DNA of 44,760 bases from Haloplanus sp. (GTDB lineage: Archaea > Halobacteriota > Halobacteria > Halobacteriales > Haloferacaceae). Below the pieces are notes generated by a model, which worked only from the letters and a program-made list of their open reading frames with translations, was not told the DNA's origin and searched no databases. The stretch is taken from the NCBI RefSeq assembly GCF_028275055.1, contig NZ_JAQCNJ010000045.1:1-44760 (forward strand), given 5' to 3'. Each line of letters starts with the position of its first letter. Positions within the stretch are counted from its first letter, which is position 1. Of the stretch, positions 31,661-40,539 are shown in pieces. Both the position numbers and the translations under genes were made by a program.

Positions 31661-33028
31661 TCACTCTCCCGCGTCCGGTCGCGCGTTCAGTTTCGCCTGT
31701 TCGCGGGCGCTCGGGTTTACCGACTCCTTGAACGGCACCTCTGCGACCGTCGCGAAGGCCGGTTCGTTCGACTCCTCCGCGTACTCGTCGGGGAGATGGA
31801 CCGCAAACTCCAGATCCAGATCCTCCTCGTAGACCTCGTCGTTCAGGTCCGCGTCCGTCTCGGCTTGCAGTTTCTCCGCCGGCACGAAGCCGAGACCGAT
31901 GTTTGTCTCGAGGTCCGGGTTCCACCACGGCGAGGTCATGTAGCCACACTCCTCGCCGGTGTCCGGGTCCGAGACGATCCAGAAGTCCGGCGCGTAGTCC
32001 CGGATCGGCTCCCCGGCGATCTTCAGCCCGACCAGTTTGAGGTTGAATGGGTACTCCCCGTTCTCGATCAGCTCCTGCTGGCGTTCGAGTTCCTTCTTGC
32101 CGATGTAGTCGGCCTCCTTGTCGTCGGGCACCTGGTACCCAAGGTTCACCTGGAACGGCGAGGTCTCGTGGTCCATATCTTGGCCCCACGAGAGGATCCC
32201 GGCCGCGATCCGGCGGTGGTGCCCCGGCGCGATCTGTCGGCCGCCGTGGTCTTTGACCGTCTCCATAACCGGGTCCCAGACCTGCTCCGCGTTTTCGGTC
32301 GCGTCCTCGACGTAGATCTCGAACCCCTTCTCGCCGGAGAAGCCGGTCTGGCTCACCAACACCGGGCAGCCGTTGATCTCGGCCTCCATCAGGCCATAAT
32401 ACGGGATGTCGCTCACTTCCTCGCCCACGACCTCGACCATCACGTCCTCCGAGAGCGGCCCTTGGATCTGCATCGGTGCGACGTCGATCTCGTCGATCTC
32501 GACGTCGAAGTCCATACCCACGTTGACGCCCTGGAGCCACTGCATGAGCGTCGAATCCGAGATGGAAAACCAGAACTCGTCGTCGTCGACCCGAAGAAGG
32601 ATCGGGTCGTTCAGGATGCCGCCGTCCTCGTTACACAGGATGACGTACTTTCCGTGCATGGGTTCGATCCCGGTCGCGTCCCGCGTGATGACGTGGTTCG
32701 TGAGCGCCTCTGCGTCCGGGCCTTTTACGCGGATCTGGCGCTCGACCGCCACGTCCCACAGCGTCACGCTCTCGGTGAGCGCCTCGTACTCGGCCATCGC
32801 TCCGCCATCCTCCGGTTCGACCAACCCGCGCGGGTGGTAGATTCGGTTGTAGACGGTGCATCGCCACGCCCCCTCCTCGTTGAACGACTTGTCGAAAAAC
32901 GGTGATTTGCGAACGCGCGTGGACACGAGCATTTCGATGCCCGGGTCCCCCGTCTGGCGCAGGTTCCGCGGGAGTGTCCGGTCGGACTGGTCGATCTCCG
33001 GGTGGTTCGGATGGGTGTCGTCTGTCAT
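31661..33028 (-). CDS. DmdA/LigM/GcvT-type tetrahydrofolate methyltransferase (demethylase)
   Basis: This 455-aa aminomethyltransferase-fold protein is longer than ordinary GcvT. RVRKSPFFDKSFNEEGAWRC, then TVYNRIYHPRG and VTLWDVAVERQIRVKGPDA, follow the pattern of DMSP demethylase DmdA and related O-demethylases, not of glycine cleavage T protein. Later segments: LVSQTGFSGEKGFEIYVED (substrate/folate pocket) and a C-terminal MTSPWWNPDLETNIGLGFVP. It would move a methyl group from a small substrate to THF. The start at 33028 has a minus-strand TATA (33054-33060). It leads an operon with the MetF-like gene and diverges from the FAD-GcvT pair. Substrate unproven (DMSP, betaine or a methoxy compound). 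Confidence 0.82.
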   Translation of the reverse strand: MTDDTHPNHPEIDQSDRTLPRNLRQTGDPGIEMLVSTRVRKSPFFDKSFNEEGAWRCTVYNRIYHPRGLVEPEDGGAMAEYEALTESVTLWDVAVERQIRVKGPDAEALTNHVITRDATGIEPMHGKYVILCNEDGGILNDPILLRVDDDEFWFSISDSTLMQWLQGVNVGMDFDVEIDEIDVAPMQIQGPLSEDVMVEVVGEEVSDIPYYGLMEAEINGCPVLVSQTGFSGEKGFEIYVEDATENAEQVWDPVMETVKDHGGRQIAPGHHRRIAAGILSWGQDMDHETSPFQVNLGYQVPDDKEADYIGKKELERQQELIENGEYPFNLKLVGLKIAGEPIRDYAPDFWIVSDPDTGEECGYMTSPWWNPDLETNIGLGFVPAEKLQAETDADLNDEVYEEDLDLEFAVHLPDEYAEESNEPAFATVAEVPFKESVNPSAREQAKLNARPDAGE

Positions 33029-33083
33029 CGTATGTACACACGACGCTCCGTCCGCATAAGCGTAGACCTCAGCTATCTCGGAC

Positions 33084-33207
33084 GTATAAATACCCCCGCC
33101 GGATCGGGTCCCAGCGAACCCGGCCGGGAGCCACACCGATGATCCCTCATCGGCCGCTCATCCCACCAGTATATAAATGGGTGTCGTCGCTGAGGTGTGG
33201 ATATAAG
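33084..33207 (+). promoter_or_regulatory. Three plus-strand TATA boxes before the FAD-GcvT operon
   Basis: GTATAAATA (33084-33092), GTATATAAA (33169-33177) and ATATAAG (33201-33207) all face the dehydrogenase genes. The last is 28 nt before ATG 33232 and gives a leaderless start. The first would make an mRNA with an in-frame ATG at 33139 and hence a 31-aa N-terminal extension. Confidence 0.5.
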
Positions 33208-33231
33208 ACGCCGTGGCCGGTGTGTTTCGGT

Positions 33232-35811
33232 ATGAGTAGCGCAAGCACGGTTCCGAGCGACGCCGGCACCGTCGTCGTCGGTGCCGGAATCGTCGGCTGC
33301 AACGTCGCGTACCAACTGACCGAACTGGGACGGGAAGACGTCGTCGTCGTCGATCAGGGACCGATGCCGACGACGGGTGGGTCGTCGACGCACGCGCCGG
33401 GCATTATGTTCCAGACGGCCGAACCGAAGGTACTCTCGAAGTTCGCGGACTACAGCCGACAACTGTACTCCGCACTCGAAGGCCGGGACGGCCAGCAGGC
33501 GTACAAGGAGGTCGGAGGCATCGAGGTGGCCCGGACAGAAGAACGGATGGATTTTCTGCAGCGGCGGGTCGAACACGCGACCGCATGGGGCATAGAGAAC
33601 CCGCAGTTGCTCTCGCCCGCGGAGGTGACCGACCACCTGCCGCTTGTCGACGAGGACGCCATCCTCGGTGGCTACTACTCCCCGACGGACGGGCAGGCCT
33701 CAGGGGTCGTCGCCTGCGACGCGCTTGCTCGGGCGGCGATGGACGGCGGCGCGAGCTTCGTCCCGCATACGCGGACCGAGGACATCGAACTCGACGATAA
33801 CGGTGACGTACAGGCGGTCGTCACGGAGCGTGGCTCAGTCTCGTGTGACGAGGTGGTGGTCGCGACGAACATCTGGGCCCGGCAACTGGGCGAGAAACTG
33901 GACGTCCACCTGCCGGTGGCACCCGTCGAACACCAGTATACGATGACCGAATCCCTCGACGAACTCGCCGACAACGATGGGGACGTCACCGACCACCCGT
34001 TGTACGACGGCTACGAGAACGTCTCCGGCGAGAAGGCACGACGTCTGCTCGCGAACCCCGACCGTCCGATCCTGCGCGACCAGGACAACGCGATGTACTA
34101 CCGGACCCATGGCGACTCCTACGGCATCGGGTCGTACAACCACGACCCCGTCGTGCCGGACCCGGACGACCTCGGCGGGAACGACCCCGACGGAAACCAG
34201 GCCTCGGTCCATGACTTCACCGAGCGGTTCATGAACGAGGCGACGCACCCGGATCGGCCGAACAAGGCGCCCCGCACCGCCAGCGACGAACTCATCCCCG
34301 CGACAAAAGACACCGAACTGGAGTTCAAATACAACGGGATGTTCGCCGAGTCGCCCAACGGCCTGCCGATCATGGGGCCGGTCCAAGGTCACGACGGATT
34401 GTGGGTCGCCTCGGCGATCTGGATCACCCACGCGGGCGGCGCGGGCAAGGCGCTCGCGGAGTGGATGGAGACGGGCATCCCCCGCCTCCCCGACGGACCG
34501 ATCGACCTCGCACACTGCGACGTGAACCGGTTCGACGCCCACGAAGGGTCGTGGGACTTCACCCGCGACATCGGCGGCGAGGAGTACCGAATCGTCTACA
34601 ACATCATGCATCCCAAGTGGGTGTGGGAGAACGAACAACGGGACATCCGGCGCACGCCGATGTACCACGCACATGAGCGACGCGACGCGGAACTGTGGGC
34701 CTCCGCCGGATGGGAGGAGCCACAGTGGTTCGAGTCGAACGCCGACCTCGTCGACCGCTACGGCGACCGCATTCCCGACCGCGAGGGGTGGGAGGCGAAC
34801 TACTGGTCGCCGATAGAAGGGGCCGAACACATCCACGTCCGCGAACACGTCGGTCTCCACGACATGACCGCGTTCAACAAGATGGAGGCCGTCGGCTCCG
34901 AGGCCGGCGCGTTCGTCCAGCGGCTTTGTACAAACGACATGGACCTCGACGTGGGACAGATCCGCTACACCCTGATGTGCAACGAGGCGGGCGGCGTCCG
35001 CGCCGATATCACGGTGACGCGAACGGACGACGACCGGTACCTCCTGCTCACGACGGGCCGCGAGGTGGGAAACAACCACGTCGCGTGGGTCCGTGAACAA
35101 TCGCCCGACGATGTGGTGGTCAACGACGTTACCTCCAGCCTAGCGGCGATGGTCTGTACCGGACCGGATGCACGGAACGTTCTCTCGACGGTCGCCGACG
35201 CCGACCTCTCGGACGACGCCTTCCCCTTCTTTACGAGCCAGCAGTTCTACGTGAAGAACGTCCCCGTCACGGCGTTGCGGGTCTCCTACGCGGGCGAACT
35301 CGGGTGGGAACTGTACACCCCCTCCGAGTACGGCGAGACGCTCTGGGAGCACATCATGGACGCCGGCGAGGCGTACGATATCCGACCGTACGGCAACGGT
35401 GCGCTCGATTCCCTGCGCATCGAGAAGGGGTTCCGGCTGTGGGGCGAGGATCTCCACACGGAACACAATCCCTACGAGGCCGGCCTCGGCTTCGCGGTCG
35501 ATCTCGAGACCGAGTTCATCGGGAAAGGGCCCGTCGCCTCGGCGGCAAACGGCGACAACATCCGCCACGAGGTAGCGGTCCTGACCCTCGATGATCCCGA
35601 GGCGGCGATCCTCGCAGACCGTCCGGTGCTCAACCCCGACACCGGCGAGGCGCTCGGCTATGTCCACTCAGCGGAGTACGGCTACTCCGTCGGTGCCTGC
35701 GTCGCGTACACCTACCTCCCGCCGTCGTACGCGGAGCCGGGAACCGACGTGGAGATCCTCTACGAGGGGCGAAAGTACGCTGCGACCGTCCGCGAGGAGC
35801 CGCTGATTTAG
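33232..35811 (+). CDS. Dimethylglycine/sarcosine dehydrogenase-GcvT fusion 1
   Basis: This 859-aa two-domain enzyme starts with an FAD domain: VVVGAGIVGCNVAYQL (G-x-G-x2-G at 17-22), then GGSSTHAPGIMFQ, where His54 fits the covalent-FAD His of dimethylglycine and sarcosine dehydrogenases. The middle part has HQYTMTESL and IMGPVQGHDGLWVASAIWIT. From ~440 the GcvT domain follows, with SPIEGAEHIHVREHVGLHDM, SYAGELGWELYTPSEYGETL and GLGFAVDLETEFIGKG. It oxidises an N-methyl group and gives the C1 unit to folate. ATG 33232 is fixed by the TATA at 33201. Its stop directly precedes the next start, so the two are co-translated. Confidence 0.9.
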   Translation: MSSASTVPSDAGTVVVGAGIVGCNVAYQLTELGREDVVVVDQGPMPTTGGSSTHAPGIMFQTAEPKVLSKFADYSRQLYSALEGRDGQQAYKEVGGIEVARTEERMDFLQRRVEHATAWGIENPQLLSPAEVTDHLPLVDEDAILGGYYSPTDGQASGVVACDALARAAMDGGASFVPHTRTEDIELDDNGDVQAVVTERGSVSCDEVVVATNIWARQLGEKLDVHLPVAPVEHQYTMTESLDELADNDGDVTDHPLYDGYENVSGEKARRLLANPDRPILRDQDNAMYYRTHGDSYGIGSYNHDPVVPDPDDLGGNDPDGNQASVHDFTERFMNEATHPDRPNKAPRTASDELIPATKDTELEFKYNGMFAESPNGLPIMGPVQGHDGLWVASAIWITHAGGAGKALAEWMETGIPRLPDGPIDLAHCDVNRFDAHEGSWDFTRDIGGEEYRIVYNIMHPKWVWENEQRDIRRTPMYHAHERRDAELWASAGWEEPQWFESNADLVDRYGDRIPDREGWEANYWSPIEGAEHIHVREHVGLHDMTAFNKMEAVGSEAGAFVQRLCTNDMDLDVGQIRYTLMCNEAGGVRADITVTRTDDDRYLLLTTGREVGNNHVAWVREQSPDDVVVNDVTSSLAAMVCTGPDARNVLSTVADADLSDDAFPFFTSQQFYVKNVPVTALRVSYAGELGWELYTPSEYGETLWEHIMDAGEAYDIRPYGNGALDSLRIEKGFRLWGEDLHTEHNPYEAGLGFAVDLETEFIGKGPVASAANGDNIRHEVAVLTLDDPEAAILADRPVLNPDTGEALGYVHSAEYGYSVGACVAYTYLPPSYAEPGTDVEILYEGRKYAATVREEPLI

Positions 35812-38361
35812 ATGAGCGGAGAACTTCCCTCGTCGGCCCGGACCGTCGTCATCGGTGCCGGTGCGGTCGGTTGTAGCGTCGCGTACCACCTCTCGGAGCT
35901 CGGTGCCGAGAACGTCGTTGTCGTCGATCAGGGGCCACTCCCCGTCACCGGCGGCTCCTCCACCCACGCACCGGGGATCATGTTCCAGACGTCGCCGTCG
36001 AAGCTGATGACGAAGACGGCCCACTACACGAGCCGGCTCCTTGACGACGCCGGGGTGTACGACGAGGTGGGCGGGATCGAAGTCGCCCGGTCCAAGGAAC
36101 GGATGGACTTTCTCCAGCGGCGGGTCGAACACGCGACGGCCTACGGCCTCCCCGATCCCCAACTGTTGACGCCCGCGGAGGTCACCGACCATCTGCCGCT
36201 CGTCGACGAGGACGCCATCCTCGGTGGCTACTACTCCCCGACGGACGGTCGTGTCGACGGCGTCGCCGCCCTCCAGTGGTATATCGAGGAGTCGGCGGCC
36301 GACTTCCACGGCCACACCTCGGTGACGGACCTCGATGTGACGGGCGGGACGGTGACCGCCGTCGAGACCGACCGCGGCCGGATCGACTGTGACCGGTGTG
36401 TGATCGCGACGAACAACTGGGGCTACCGGACCGGGAAGATGGCCGGCCTTGACCTCCCCATCGCGCCCGTCGAACACCAGTACACCGTCACCGAACCGCT
36501 GTCGGAGTTGGCCGGCGTCGACTCGGGGACCCGCGTGGACACCGACGGGATGGACGTTCCGGGCGACCGGGACATCGCCGACGCCATGGGGAGGGCCCCG
36601 TCCCGTCCCGTAGGCCGTGATCAGGACCACTCGCTGTACTTCCGCACTCACGGCGACGCCTTGGGTCTTGGCTCGTACAACCACGAGACGCTCTCGGTCG
36701 ACCCCGACGCGATGGGGTCGAACACCGAGCGGCGGCAGGCGTCGGTTCGCGATTTCACCGACCGCCACTGGGAGCGAGCGACCCACCCCGACCGCGACAC
36801 CTCGGCGAAGCGGGCCTTCGAGGAACTGCTCCCGGTCACCGAGACCCTCGAGTTCGAGACGACCGAAAACGGGATCTTCGTGTTCACCCCCGACGGGATG
36901 CCGTTGATCGGCGAGACGGCGGCTGTCGACGGTCTCTGGACCGCTCTCGCCATCTGGTGGACCCACTCCGGCGGCTACGGGAAACTCCTCGCGGAGTGGA
37001 TGGAAACCGGCGTCCCACGCCTCCCGTCCGGCCCTGTCCCCACCGGCGGTATCCACGTCGAACGGTTCGAACCGCACGCCGGCAGTAAGCCGTACTTCGT
37101 CGACCGCGGCGCGACGCAGTACCGGCAGGTGTACAGCATCGTCGACCCCGGCTGGCAGCCCGACGACCACCGCGGCCTGCGACGGAGCCCCTTCCACAGC
37201 CACCAACGCGACCTGGGCGCCGAGTTCGTCCAGTCGGGCGGCTGGGAGTCGCCGAAGTGGTACGACTCAAACGCCGACCTCGTGGAGCGGTACGCCGACC
37301 GCATCCCCGACCAGGACGGCTGGGCGGCGATCAATCGCTCGCCCATCGAGGGAGCCGAACACCTCCACACACGCGAACACGTCTCCATGTTCGATATGAC
37401 GTCCTTTACCTCGATCAGCGTCGAGGGGAGCGATGCCGCCGGCTTTCTCCAACGGGTGTGTAGCAACGATGTCGATATGAACGTGGGACGGGTCCGCTAC
37501 TCCCTCCTGTTGAACCAGGGGGGAAATATCCTCGCCGACGTGACCGTCGTCCGCCTTGATGACAACGAGTTCATGGTGACGACCGGCGGCGGCAACTCGC
37601 CGGGCATCCATGGCTCGTGGCTGCGGTCCCACGCTCCCGATACCGTCTCTGTCACCGTCGAGGAGGGCGCGAAGTCGACCGTCGGCCTGTGGGGACCGAA
37701 ATCACGGCTCCTGCTCCAGCGGGTGACGGAGGCCGACGTCTCCGCCGAGTCGTTCCCGTACTTCAGCGCCAAGCGCCTCTACGTCGGCGACGTGCCCGCC
37801 ATCGCGCTCCGGGTGTCGTACGTCGGCGAACTGGGCTGGGAACTGTGGACACCCGTCGAGTACGGCGCACGCCTGTGGGAAACGCTGTGGGAGGCGGGCC
37901 AAGATCTCGACGTACGGCCGATGGGGGGCGGCGCACTCGAATCCATGCGCTTGGAAAAGGGGTACCGGCTTTGGGGGACCGACATCGACACCGACACCAA
38001 CCCCGTCGCCGCGGCCCTTTCTTTCGCGGTCGATACGGACACCGACTTTATCGGACGCGACGCCCTCGAACGGACCCGTGAGGCGGGCGTCGACGGCCGG
38101 ATCACGCCCGTGACACTCGACAACGCGGCCGACCGTGTCCTCGCCGGGCGACCGGTCCGCAAGGACAACGAAACTCTCGGCTACGTCCAAGCTGGCGACT
38201 ACGGCTACAGCGTGGGTGAATCCATCGCCTACACGTACCTGCCCACCGAATACGCCGATGCCGGAACCGCCGTCGAACTCCTGTGTGAGGGCGAAACGTA
38301 CGACGCCACTGTGCGCGACGAACCGTTGTTCGACCCCGGCAGAGAGAAACTGCTCCGGTAG
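35812..38361 (+). CDS. Dimethylglycine/sarcosine dehydrogenase-GcvT fusion 2
   Basis: This 849-aa tandem paralog has the same domain order: VVIGAGAVGCSVAYHL (residues 13-28), GGSSTHAPGIMFQ with His52, then the GcvT half with SPIEGAEHLHTREHVSMFDM and SYVGELGWELWTPVEYGARL. The ATG is the first base after the upstream TAG, with no promoter, so it depends on the upstream message. Divergence is spread through both domains, though some DNA blocks stay identical. A likely division of labour is dimethylglycine for one and sarcosine for the other; which is which cannot be told. Confidence 0.9.
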   Translation: MSGELPSSARTVVIGAGAVGCSVAYHLSELGAENVVVVDQGPLPVTGGSSTHAPGIMFQTSPSKLMTKTAHYTSRLLDDAGVYDEVGGIEVARSKERMDFLQRRVEHATAYGLPDPQLLTPAEVTDHLPLVDEDAILGGYYSPTDGRVDGVAALQWYIEESAADFHGHTSVTDLDVTGGTVTAVETDRGRIDCDRCVIATNNWGYRTGKMAGLDLPIAPVEHQYTVTEPLSELAGVDSGTRVDTDGMDVPGDRDIADAMGRAPSRPVGRDQDHSLYFRTHGDALGLGSYNHETLSVDPDAMGSNTERRQASVRDFTDRHWERATHPDRDTSAKRAFEELLPVTETLEFETTENGIFVFTPDGMPLIGETAAVDGLWTALAIWWTHSGGYGKLLAEWMETGVPRLPSGPVPTGGIHVERFEPHAGSKPYFVDRGATQYRQVYSIVDPGWQPDDHRGLRRSPFHSHQRDLGAEFVQSGGWESPKWYDSNADLVERYADRIPDQDGWAAINRSPIEGAEHLHTREHVSMFDMTSFTSISVEGSDAAGFLQRVCSNDVDMNVGRVRYSLLLNQGGNILADVTVVRLDDNEFMVTTGGGNSPGIHGSWLRSHAPDTVSVTVEEGAKSTVGLWGPKSRLLLQRVTEADVSAESFPYFSAKRLYVGDVPAIALRVSYVGELGWELWTPVEYGARLWETLWEAGQDLDVRPMGGGALESMRLEKGYRLWGTDIDTDTNPVAAALSFAVDTDTDFIGRDALERTREAGVDGRITPVTLDNAADRVLAGRPVRKDNETLGYVQAGDYGYSVGESIAYTYLPTEYADAGTAVELLCEGETYDATVRDEPLFDPGREKLLR

Positions 38362-38407
38362 CCCGGCGCGTTCCCTTCGTCGGGCACACGCTCGAACAAA
38401 CACGAAT

Positions 38408-38414
38408 CTTTATC
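38408..38414 (+). promoter_or_regulatory. TATA box before the BCCT leader region
   Basis: CTTTATC sits ~43 nt before ATG 38451 and ~245 nt before the transporter start. If used, it yields an unusually long leader for this genome, containing a small ORF and a 46-bp duplication. Confidence 0.45.
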
Positions 38415-38450
38415 CGATAGAACGAGTAGAAGCCAATGTAGATTTGCATC

Positions 38451-38612
38451 ATGGGTGGGGATACCTATGACCACCACAGTCGTCGGCGGTCCCGCACGGA
38501 CACCCGGCCGGCCGATGATCGCACGCACGGTCACGGCGAGTACACCGACACACAACACATGAGTAACTCACAACCGACGACCCGAGTACACCGACACACA
38601 ACACATGAGTAA
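38451..38612 (+). CDS. 53-aa His/Arg-rich leader ORF (probably frameshifted)
   Basis: From ATG 38451 the frame reads MGGDTYDHHSRRRSRTDTRP and on through MSNSQPTT into the second copy of a 46-bp duplication, where it ends at TAA 38610-38612. With only one copy of the repeat the same frame would run on through GICRMEERYG to a TGA at 38659-38661, overlapping the transporter start. So the ancestral form was probably a coupled leader. A shorter ORF (ATG 38605, 18 aa) still makes that overlap. Coding is uncertain. Confidence 0.35.
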   Translation: MGGDTYDHHSRRRSRTDTRPADDRTHGHGEYTDTQHMSNSQPTTRVHRHTTHE

Positions 38613-38628
38613 CTCACAACCGACGACC
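38537..38628 (+). repeat. 46-bp perfect tandem duplication in the BCCT leader
   Basis: Two identical 46-bp units (38537-38582 and 38583-38628) start CGAGTACACCGACACACAAC and end ACCGACGACC; each contains an ATG reading MSNSQPTT. Being perfect, it is likely recent or conversion-maintained. Because 46 is not a multiple of three it shifts the leader reading frame. Confidence 0.95.
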
Positions 38629-38653
38629 GGCATCTGCCGGATGGAGGAGCGAT

Positions 38654-40420
38654 ATGGCTGAATCGGACGACACGACCGGCGAGATGTCCGACGGGCTTCA
38701 GGTCGAACTGTTTCACCCCGACTCGGACCGTGAACCCGGCGACACGAACATCCAAGCGCTGGGGTTCGACATCCACCCGGTGGTCTTTCCGGTCGCACTG
38801 GTTCTGATCGGACTCTTTATCGCCATGACGATCCTGCTTGGCGATCAGGCCTCGGATGCGTACACGGCGCTGTTCAACTTCATCGGTACCAACTTCGGCT
38901 GGTTCTACCTGCTGGTGGTGAACGTCTTTATCGTCGTTCTCCTCTTTTTCGCGTTCAGTAAGTACGGCAACATCAAAATCGGTGGCGTCGAGGCCGAAAA
39001 GGAGTTCAGCGACTTCTCGTGGATGGCGATGCTGTTCAGCGCCGGTATGGGAATCGGCCTCATGTTCTTCAGTGTCACCGAACCGATGTTCTACCTCAAC
39101 AGCCCGCCGTCGTACTTCGGTGCCGAGGCCGGGACGGGCGCGGCCGCGGCCGGCGCGATGGCTCAGACGTTTTTCCATTGGGGCCTTCATCCGTGGGCCG
39201 TCTACGGGCTCGTCGGCCTCGGTCTCGCCTTTTTTTCGTTCAACCGTGGTCTCCCGCTCACGTTCCGTTCGATCTTCTGGCCGCTGCTCGGTGACCGCAT
39301 CTACGGGTGGCCCGGCCACGTTATCGACCTCGTGACCGTGTTCGCGACGCTGTTCGGTCTCTCGACGTCGCTCGGCCTCGGCGTCGCACAGGTCAACAGC
39401 GGGCTCTCCTACGTCTTCGGGAGCGAGATGCTCGGGGTAGCGAACATTCCGACCGGGACGACCGTTCAGGTGCTGCTCATCGCCGGCATCACGGCCATCG
39501 CCACCGTCTCGGTCGCGGCAGGTCTCGACGGCGGTGTCAAGCGCCTGAGCACGGTGAACCTCTATCTGATGTTCGCCCTGCTTGGCTTTCTTCTGATCGT
39601 CGGCCCGACGGTGTTCATCCTGAGCACGTGGGTCGAGGGACTCGGGACGTACCTCCAGAACATCCTCGGTCTTGGCTTTTTCACCGGGACGCTCACCCCC
39701 GCGGCCAACGGCACCCCGACCGGGTGGACCGTCTTCTACTGGGGCTGGTGGATCGCGTGGTCGCCGTTCGTCGGGATGTTCATCGCCCGGATCTCGAAGG
39801 GGCGGACGATCCGGCAGTTCGTTCTCGGCGTGCTCTTTCTCCCCGCCATCTTCTCGACGATCTGGCTGTCGACCTTCGGCGGGGCCGCGCTGAACCTCGC
39901 CATCGGCGGCGGTCCGGTCCAGACGCAGTACGCCGAACTTGGGTACGGGTCGTTCGAGACGCTCGGTATGTTCGTCACACTGAATCAGTACCCCATCGGT
40001 GTTCTGTCCGGGTTGCTGGCGACGCTTCTGGTGATCACCTTCTTTGTCACGTCGTCCGACTCCGGGTCGCTGGTCATCGACCATCTGACCTCGGGCGGCA
40101 AGCACGACGTGCCGAAAACCCAGCGCATCTTCTGGGCGGTCACGGAGGGTGGCGTCGCGTCGGTTCTGCTGATCGGCGGCGGCCTGACCGCCCTGCAGAC
40201 GGCCGCGATCACCACCGGTCTCCCCTTCGCTGTCATCCTTTGTCTGATGTGTTATACCGTCTATCTCGGCCTCAGCAACGAGTACGAGATTCTCGAATCC
40301 GAGGAGTTCGCCGAAACCATCGAGGAGTTGAGCGACCGCGAGAACGTCGATGTCGTGACCAGTGGCGACGAGATGGTCACCGACGTCAGGGAAGGCGACG
40401 ACGCCCCGAGCGGCGACTGA
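38654..40420 (+). CDS. BCCT-family betaine/carnitine/choline-type transporter
   Basis: This 588-aa, 12-helix carrier has the BCCT marks GMGIGLMFFSVTEPMFYLNS and FYWGWWIAWSPFVGMFIARI followed by SKGRTIRQF. It has ~50 hydrophilic residues at the N-terminus and an acidic C-tail. These sodium- or proton-driven carriers take up glycine betaine, choline, carnitine or DMSP. GGAGG 9 nt before ATG 38654 is a real Shine-Dalgarno, unlike most genes here. Placed after the demethylase pair, it probably supplies their substrate, for nutrition as well as osmoprotection. Expression may depend on the duplicated leader. Confidence 0.92.
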   Translation: MAESDDTTGEMSDGLQVELFHPDSDREPGDTNIQALGFDIHPVVFPVALVLIGLFIAMTILLGDQASDAYTALFNFIGTNFGWFYLLVVNVFIVVLLFFAFSKYGNIKIGGVEAEKEFSDFSWMAMLFSAGMGIGLMFFSVTEPMFYLNSPPSYFGAEAGTGAAAAGAMAQTFFHWGLHPWAVYGLVGLGLAFFSFNRGLPLTFRSIFWPLLGDRIYGWPGHVIDLVTVFATLFGLSTSLGLGVAQVNSGLSYVFGSEMLGVANIPTGTTVQVLLIAGITAIATVSVAAGLDGGVKRLSTVNLYLMFALLGFLLIVGPTVFILSTWVEGLGTYLQNILGLGFFTGTLTPAANGTPTGWTVFYWGWWIAWSPFVGMFIARISKGRTIRQFVLGVLFLPAIFSTIWLSTFGGAALNLAIGGGPVQTQYAELGYGSFETLGMFVTLNQYPIGVLSGLLATLLVITFFVTSSDSGSLVIDHLTSGGKHDVPKTQRIFWAVTEGGVASVLLIGGGLTALQTAAITTGLPFAVILCLMCYTVYLGLSNEYEILESEEFAETIEELSDRENVDVVTSGDEMVTDVREGDDAPSGD

Positions 40421-40539
40421 CAGCCACGATACGGCCCGGCTATGGGTGTGTCGTCACCCGCTTCGCCGGCTGTTTCTGCCGGCCGGCCGCCGAAACGTTC
40501 TCGACAAGTCATTTATGATCACGCGCTCGTAACACACGT

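Noticed and set aside
33139-33231. Longer form of the first FAD-GcvT protein starting at ATG 33139
   Set aside because: The extra 31 residues contain two TATA boxes in their coding sequence and are not acidic. The TATA at 33201 gives exact leaderless spacing to 33232. Kept only as an alternative.
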